Shown here piece after piece: positions 9,101 to 9,480 of a stretch of DNA of 9,480 bases (its first letter is position 1; every line of letters begins with the position of its first letter). This DNA comes from CAYYJM01 sp964471755. GTDB lineage: Bacteria > Planctomycetota > Planctomycetia > Gemmatales > Gemmataceae. Position numbers and translations under genes: made by a program. A model generated the notes under the pieces. It made no database searches and was not told where the DNA came from. It worked only from the letters and a program-made list of their open reading frames with translations. Location of the stretch: positions 1-9,480 of the forward strand of contig CAYYJM010000247.1 in NCBI GenBank assembly GCA_964471755.1, read 5' to 3'.

Positions 9101-9222
9101 AGGCGGAGATCACACGCTGGGAAGACTCGCCCCGGCGTGTGGTCGCCAACGGCTTTCTGTCGGTAGATGGCCGGCTCATCTACCGAATGACCGATTTCAC
9201 TCTGGAAATCCCCGAGACATGA
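3142..9222 (+). CDS. Fused PfaC/PfaB-like megasynthase: KS-CLF-AT-DH-DH
   Basis: This 2026-residue synthase would perform chain elongation, extender loading and dehydration on ACP-bound acyl chains. Domains: (1) an intact ketosynthase, about 5-425, with Cys172 (DAACASS), His306 (HATGT), Lys341 and His346 (NVGH). (2) A KS-like chain-length factor, about 443-760, where the Cys site reads SAREASG (Glu609); it is shortened, lacking the segment around the first active-site His. (3) An acyltransferase, about 825-1155, with FPGSG near 829, nucleophile Ser912 in GISLGES (PfaB-like rather than GHSxG) and His1029 as likely partner. (4) A helical segment, then a repeat-encoded linker, about 1211-1255. 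(5) Four FabA-like hotdogs, about 1286-1431, 1502-1653, 1716-1865 and 1893-2022. The second has CHF (His1542) with DPVMPG and Glu1556; the fourth has AHF (His1926) with DPVWPG and Glu1940; the first and third lack the His, so hotdogs pair as two DH modules. PfaC is normally KS-CLF-DH-DH; here a PfaB-type AT sits between. No ACP or enoyl reductase is present. The start is at ATG 3142, or ATG 3148 two codons later. Confidence 0.92.
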   Translation: MTMSPRIAIVAQGGAFPGVGVPWADPAQLWRQVLVAACAAREVPRVRWGRDPHGLLADDLAIDTVRSLSGCFLDLPTTDPGGLDPVVSLALLAGRMAWDAARTASLDRNRVGVILGHIALPTDATSRLACNVLSGGDLGVHPANRHAASLPATMIARTLGLGGPAYTLDAACASSLYALKLAVDELVAGRADAMLAGGISRPDCLYTQMGFTQLRALSPGGRPRPFDAGADGLVVGEGAGVFVLKRLDDARRDGDTILALIAGAGLSNDVGGGLLAPNSEGQLRALHAAYRQAGWEPTSVDLIECHATGTPVGDAVEARSLRTLWGASGWRAGQCVLGSIKSNVGHLLTAAGAAGLVKVLHALTDGVLPPTANLERIAPGLELEGSPFRVLTRPEPWERRDGRPRRAALSGFGFGGINAHVLLEEWVGQNERTSVRVEAAPPCPVAVVGIELRLGPLVGREAVLAVLRGDTSMPAPTLPPLAHFVPETDQARFQGRYVGAMNVRPGRYRIPPRELEEMLPQQVLILETAADLLDTVPLEEAGRVRTGVYLGVSLDPNTTNFTARWSLPGIDLPPLTANRTMGALASIAASRLAREFRLGGPSHTISAREASGLHALHAATEALRRGELDAALVGAIDLPGDVRTLLALDAEGELGPARPAADVAVVFLLERLDDARQRGRAVLAILDDAVDTEPPLTPWHHQAGAAEGLFRLAERILLDQPTALPARDLGPERILAVGGDSVGDILDQLTSLRHADLTMRAAPSAAPLALALVARDRAELLTLIDEAERRLRDRPDEALPAADLPPACRDRIFWSSQPLGRTGELAFVFPGSGNDFAGMGRELPRLFPDVIARHEAENRRLRDQVSVAAYWDGDAEDVSIPRRIMAPVAVGALVCDALALLGVRPHAALGISLGESSALFGLRAWTARDHMLTALETSSLFRADLCGQYRAARATWGVGANEPLDWLAGVMRASPEVVRTALARFARAYLLIVTGPDECVVGGQREQVQELVRTLRAAFVPVPHPITTHCAVARVVAETYRDFHRLPTVAPAGVRFYSGGWKRAYVPDEVTAAEAITAQALDTLDLVGLIDQAYADGVRIFLEIGPGASATRTIGKILSDRPHRARSLLVAGQDARSSFLRGLAFLIAERVAVDLEPLGAAKEQQAMTGTNLVARMVEVETARGEAHAAYLRQAGRTIDLVTQLATTLEGRAPHESGGSVPRQELPRLSPGARLESGARLEPELPRLSPGARPEPALDREQCLAFAVGRLADVLGAEFAEVDTFPSRVRLPEEPLMLVDRVTLIEGVPRSLGAGRVITEKDILAGDWYLDGGRVPTCIAVESGQADLFLASYLGIDFQTRGRAVYRLLDAVITFHCGLPGPGQVMRYDIRIDRFFSQGDAHLFRFEYDGTVDGRPMITMRGGCAGFFTPEALAAGKGIVKTELDRRPMTGTEPDDRSWLPALTQVESYTAEQVDALRQGDLEAAFGSAFQGVVAPPGLRLPSERMRLVHRIERLEPRGGRFGLGFIRGEMDVQPDAWFLTCHFMDDPVMPGTLMYECGLHTLRVFLLRLGWIADEAVGVESVPGVPSQLKCRGQVTDRTRTLSCEIVIKERGYGPEPYVIADALLFADGKPSVEIQGMSLRLAGASEEAVRRTWRAWGVSPMTLRSERNTHGADAPRSPRVVVHGPEQIRAYAVGRPSEAFGEPYRVFDAERVIARLPGPPFGFLDRVVHVDAEPWKMVPGGVIEAEYDVPADAWYFAADRQTVMPFAVLLETALQPCLWLAAYVGSPLTSPIDLSFRNLGGEATLHRAVGPEVGTLTTRIQMTDVSSSAGMILQGFSFAVRDAVGPVYEGTTTFGFFSKAALAQQVGLRDATPQEPAGTGERFVHPEGAPFPAPRWRMIDHVEVHGDVIRGWTRVDPTAWFFAAHFHQDPVWPGSLGLEALLQLLKVAAQRRWGVAERGQFLTMLGRHQWLYRGQVLPTAGEVLVQAEITRWEDSPRRVVANGFLSVDGRLIYRMTDFTLEIPET
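6773..6798 (-). repeat. Hairpin element A (opposite orientation to B and C)
   Basis: The stem is CCCCCCAC (6776-6783) and GTGGGGGG (6788-6795), 8 perfect base pairs closed by a GAAA loop (6784-6787), flanked by GAG and AGT. Element B read on the other strand has the same GAG / stem / GAAA / stem / AGT plan. Two stem pairs differ between A and B, and both partners have changed, so pairing is kept. Strand is assigned relative to B and C. Confidence 0.85.
6811..6841 (+). repeat. Hairpin element B (31-base unit, copy 1)
   Basis: The stem is CCCCCGGC (6816-6823) and GCCGGGGG (6828-6835) with a TTTC loop (GAAA on the other strand). The 31-base unit is identical to 6868-6898. It is translated as ELPRLSPGAR starting at residue 1224. 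Confidence 0.9.
6831..6864 (+). repeat. Short tandem duplication between hairpins B and C
   Basis: GGGGGCTCGCCTGGAG occurs at 6831-6846 and again at 6849-6864, a period of 18 bases (6 codons). It encodes GARLES then GARLEP. It looks like a local slippage or recombination product of the end of hairpin B, and the period keeps the reading frame. Confidence 0.8.
6868..6898 (+). repeat. Hairpin element B (31-base unit, copy 2 = C)
   Basis: This is an exact copy of 6811-6841, 57 bases (19 codons) downstream, so it is read in the same frame (ELPRLSPGAR from residue 1243). The stem is 6873-6880 with 6885-6892 and the loop 6881-6884. Confidence 0.9.
8102..8177. repeat. Near-perfect long palindrome (27-bp arms) in the DH-DH linker
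   Basis: Bases 8102-8128 and 8151-8177 are exact reverse complements over 27 bp, with a 22-base centre that can form a small extra stem (CTCT 8129-8132 with AGAG 8141-8144). The arms run from GGCGAGCGTGGGGC outside to CCCCATGA inside. The element is read in frame as about residues 1654-1679 of the megasynthase, between the second and third FabA-like hotdogs. The peptide (WRAWGVSPMT... HGADAPRSP) matches no part of a hotdog fold that I recognise. It carries no transposase gene and no clear target-site duplication. The likely identity is a dispersed miniature palindromic element; copy number cannot be judged from this window. Confidence 0.88.
9219..9222 (+). promoter_or_regulatory. ATGA stop-start overlap, translational coupling
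   Basis: The ATG of the FabH/OleA-like gene (9219-9221) overlaps the TGA of the megasynthase (9220-9222). The nearest ribosome-site-like sequence is a weak GGA at 9204-9206, 12 nt from the ATG, so translation probably depends on ribosomes finishing the megasynthase. This ties the condensing enzyme to the synthase operon. Confidence 0.75.
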
Positions 9223-9480
9223 AATACAGCCGTGTTTTCATCGACGCCATCGGCTACGAATTACCGCCGGTGGTGGTCACGTCACAGGAACTGGAAACGC
9301 GCCTGCGGCCGGTGTACGAATCGCTGCGCCTTCAGGAGGGCCAGCTCGAGGTCTGGACCGGGATCAGCGAACGGCGCTGGTGGGAACCTGGCTTCACGCT
9401 CGCCGAGGGGGCGGCGAAGGCTGGCCGGAAGGCCCTCGACCAGGCGGGCTTACGGCCGACCGATGTCGAGGCGATCATTT
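9219..9480 (+). CDS. 3-oxoacyl-ACP synthase III (FabH/OleA-like), N-terminal part
   Basis: Only the first 87 residues are in the window; the gene runs off the right edge. The protein starts MKYSRVFIDAIGYELPPVVV and contains LEVWTGISERRWWEPGFTLAEGAAKAGRKALDQAGLRPTDVEAII. The TGI-x-ERR motif, followed by an A...A...AL..AG....D.. helix leading into a hydrophobic strand, is the N-terminal signature of thiolase-fold FabH-type enzymes, including OleA. These join an acyl-thioester to malonyl-ACP (FabH) or to a second acyl-CoA (OleA). The catalytic Cys, which would decide whether it is active, lies beyond the window, and the visible part cannot separate FabH from OleA. The four-base overlap with the megasynthase argues for a shared pathway: either starter-unit supply or further condensation of the finished chain. 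It is missed by a search that requires a stop codon. Confidence 0.8.
   Translation, partial: MKYSRVFIDAIGYELPPVVVTSQELETRLRPVYESLRLQEGQLEVWTGISERRWWEPGFTLAEGAAKAGRKALDQAGLRPTDVEAII

Overview
The window looks like part of a polyunsaturated-fatty-acid (Pfa)-type secondary-lipid synthase locus. The host is a GC-rich bacterium, most plausibly a planctomycete of the Gemmata kind. That assignment is inference. It rests on the PfaA/PfaC-like domain style, the character of the interspersed palindromes and the strong G/C preference at third codon positions. Everything readable is on the + strand and tightly packed, with no promoter, terminator, RNA gene, transposase or CRISPR array visible.

Layout. 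(1) Positions 2-55 hold a possible last few codons of an upstream gene, followed by a short gap. (2) 96-3140 encodes a 1014-residue PfaA-C-terminal-like protein: coiled-coil-like segment, Pro-rich linker, one ACP, a ketoreductase (KR) and a PKS-type double-hotdog dehydratase (DH). Its frame stays open to the left edge, so it may be the tail of a longer KS-AT-ACP-KR-DH protein. (3) One base later, 3142-9222 encodes a 2026-residue megasynthase: KS, chain-length-factor-like KS with Cys replaced by Glu, acyltransferase, then four FabA-like hotdogs (two DH modules). It resembles PfaC with a PfaB-like AT inserted. (4) Overlapping its stop by four bases, 9219 onward begins a FabH/OleA-like thiolase-fold condensing enzyme, cut by the window end.

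How they could work together. The ACP carries the chain. KS/CLF extends it with malonyl units supplied by an AT. KR reduces, and the PKS-type and FabA-type DHs dehydrate and set double bonds. An enoyl reductase (PfaD) and a phosphopantetheinyl transferase would be needed and are not in this window. The coupled FabH/OleA-like enzyme suggests the acyl product is condensed again, for example head-to-head as in OleA chemistry. That is a hypothesis.

The most unusual signal is not the synthase but what sits inside it. Three different palindromic repeat types are embedded in frame in the two coding sequences, each in an interdomain linker: KR-DH (about 2220-2273), AT-DH (about 6770-6900) and DH-DH (8102-8177). 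The middle one is a head-to-head pair of hairpins with a GAAA loop (read on alternate strands) and compensatory stem changes, plus a third copy. This is reminiscent of REP/REPIN elements and, in being translated within genes, of Rickettsia palindromic elements.
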